Source: Plasmodiophora brassicae
Taxonomy: Eukaryota; Endomyxa; Phytomyxea; Plasmodiophorida; Plasmodiophoridae
NCBI GenBank assembly: GCA_039704465.1
Contig: JASFAU010000001.1
Coordinates: forward strand, 558,001-622,000
DNA length: 64,000 nt
Direction: 5' to 3'
Both the position numbers and the translations under genes were made by a program. Shown here one piece after another: positions 62,501 through 64,000 of this stretch. The number at the start of each line of letters is the position of its first letter. The first letter of the stretch is position 1. Below the pieces are notes generated by a model. The model saw only the letters and a program-made list of their open reading frames with translations, searched no databases and was not told where the DNA came from.

Positions 62501-64000
62501 CGTCAAGAACTCCTTTTGCTTCGGATTGTACATGCGCGGCTTGCACCGATATGGTGTGGCACCGTCCTTCAGGTCCGTCCTCAGTGGTTCCACGTCCACA
62601 GGTGGGTCAGACCCCAGCGTCGTACGGAATTCGTTCATGTGCTTGTTCAAGATCTTCCGCAGTCGCCTCAAGCCTTGCCTCGAAATGCCATTCTTCTTAG
62701 CCTGCTTGATCATATCGTTGACAGCCTTGCTGATTCCAGACGGATCAACCTTTCCGAGATCGATCTCACTGCGCGTTGGCTCGCCTTCGCTGTTCGCGTA
62801 GGGGTTGCATCCGTGGTTGGCGCTCAGTTCGATCATCTTGGCCGTCACCCTCTCCACCGTCTCGAGCGAGTCAGCATCGAACTGCATGACCCCATCGTTC
62901 GTTGACATCAGCGACTCCAACTGCTGTTTGGGATCAATTCCCATAGCCGTGAGAATCGGGTTTCCGAGCAGCGTCTTCGCAATCATCGTCGAGATGTAGA
63001 ATCGCATGTTGTACAGCGTCAATGTCCCGTGTTCGCCGTGCAGTTTCATGATCGGAACGGCAAGGACCTTCGAGCAGACCTCAGTGGTCTTGTCATCACC
63101 CAGGACAATCTCGATCGGATCAATCTCCTGTATCGCAGCTGCATCGTCAAGCCGTTCTGCAATGTTCGCCGGTATGACGTTGCCTCCACGACATTCGGAA
63201 TCCAGAGCGCACTCGAATGTGGTCTCCCCGATGGTTGCCCTCAGAGTGTCATCGCTTGCATCACCATCGTACGTTCGAACACGTGCCGCGTTTATTCCGC
63301 GGTTGCCACGACCACGGCGCTCCTCCTCCGTCGGCGGTTGCGGGCAGTCGCTCACGTAGTGATCGCCCTTGCATCGGAAACAACCACCTTTGGGGGATTT
63401 CTTCGTGTCACGGTTGCCGTCATGCTCATCTTCTCGATTACGTCCTCCGTTTCGCTGGCTTCCGCCTCCCGCAGGTACGACTTCCTGTTGTCCTCCCGGC
63501 GTGTCCCGACCGTGTCCTTCAGTCTTGTGTCGACCATGACCTTCTCCGCGTCGTCCGTTCGGGCCTTCGCGCTCATGACCGCGTCCGTTGCGCTGGAATC
63601 CGCCACCGAATCGTTGACGCTTGGGAGTGGGTTCCGGGGACCGTCGACCGCCTCGCTTGTTGACCTTAACACCGCGAGGGTAGTTGCCGCCATTGCCCTT
63701 CGCGATTGCCCTCAGTTGGGCGACCGTCTCCTTGTCAGATGTGCTCGGGTTGCCCAGCACGTCGACGACCGAATTCGCGTATCGGATGGCTTCCTGGAAC
63801 AGACCCTCGATGTCGCCAGTGCGCGCTTCTGGATCCCGTTCTACCCAGTCGACCATGTGTTTCTGCAGCGGAATCGGCTTGATGGCATCCACCACTAGCT
63901 TGCCGAAGACGCGCCTCCCCGCCTGGTCGTCGTTCATCCACTCCAGGCCGTTTTGGGACACCAGACGCCGCAACTCGAATCGTATCGACTTGATCCTGTC
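59523..64000 (-). pseudogene. Gypsy 4 gag-pol, 5' end outside the window, one frameshift
   Basis: The frame enters from the right edge: Gag with CFRCKGDHYVSDCP, then a protease-like part (ECALDSECRGGNVIPANIAE) in which the usual Asp-Ser-Gly is Asp-Ser-Glu, and reverse transcriptase to YRLCVDF near 62376. There the frame changes by -1 (one base apparently missing after a TTC codon). It continues with RQVNLRSEPTVWPMPNIEA, FSLDAFKGFWLMPL, MMVWIDDLLGFA, RNase H (FFTDASEFAWSAVVTQ), zinc module, integrase (HMDYVYVEP, VTDGGSHF, SNGTVERANG) and chromodomain (IKVLWEGFEEADATWEPADI), ending at 59523. It belongs with gypsy 2 by domain details. Confidence 0.92.

Noticed and set aside
1..64000. tRNA, rRNA or other RNA genes
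   Set aside because: None seen by eye. The tRNA-Asn-like bases next to the LTRs are primer sites only, without the rest of a tRNA.

Overview
This is nuclear DNA of a eukaryote. Three genes at the left edge have introns of 58-69 nt with GT-AG ends, and the rest is mostly eukaryotic transposable elements (Ty1/copia, Ty3/gypsy with chromodomains, CACTA/EnSpm, PIF/Harbinger). GC content is high and host intergenic gaps are short. That style fits a compact protist or early-diverging fungal genome, for example a plasmodiophorid, an oomycete or a chytrid-grade fungus. I cannot choose among them from sequence alone. No rRNA or tRNA gene and no bacterial feature was seen.

Bases 1-7041 are a host gene island: a PH-WW signalling protein cut by the window edge, a four-exon SPX-EXS phosphate transporter of the XPR1/PHO1/SYG1 family, a ZCCHC10-like zinc-knuckle protein with a serine tail, two unknown proteins (one a spliced coiled-coil protein) and a RING-CH (MARCH-type) membrane E3 ligase with one intron. 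Several are arranged as close convergent or divergent pairs.

Bases about 7.3-14.6 kb hold decayed elements: a ~1.3 kb element with short inverted ends and palindromic AT-rich repeats, a pogo/CENP-B-like helix-turn-helix remnant, a Harbinger relic, the 3' end of an old gypsy element, a relic TRIM LTR, and a nearly full-length Harbinger transposase with two stop codons.

Bases 14.6-36.0 kb are a tandem array on the minus strand with a period near 10 kb. Each unit is [190-bp copia LTR][4.7 kb CACTA fragment X][LTR][4.9 kb copia interior]. Each X carries a ~950-bp non-coding TRIM element with a 5-bp target duplication (GTGCA), sitting in an intron of the CACTA transposase. The TRIM shares its polypurine tract and primer-binding site with the copia element. 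That primer site matches the anticodon half of tRNA-Asn(GUU).

Bases 36.0-51.4 kb are a three-level nest with both insertion junctions visible. A gypsy element on the plus strand (36.0-51.4) was entered by an 11,043-bp CACTA element (38996-50038; 15-bp terminal inverted repeats, target duplication CTT). That element was in turn entered by a complete 5,665-bp gypsy element (39528-45192; 117-bp LTRs, target duplication CAAGC). Bases 51.4-56.8 kb are a minus-strand chromodomain gypsy element related to the first one. Both carry a GGGAAAT slippery heptamer followed by a hairpin just before the gag stop. Bases 56.8-58.3 kb hold a second Harbinger transposase with one frameshift, and 58.4-64.0 kb the 3' LTR and most of gag-pol of another gypsy element that runs off the right edge.

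Almost every element is broken by one or a few stops or 1-4 nt indels, so most look recently dead. The host genes look intact.
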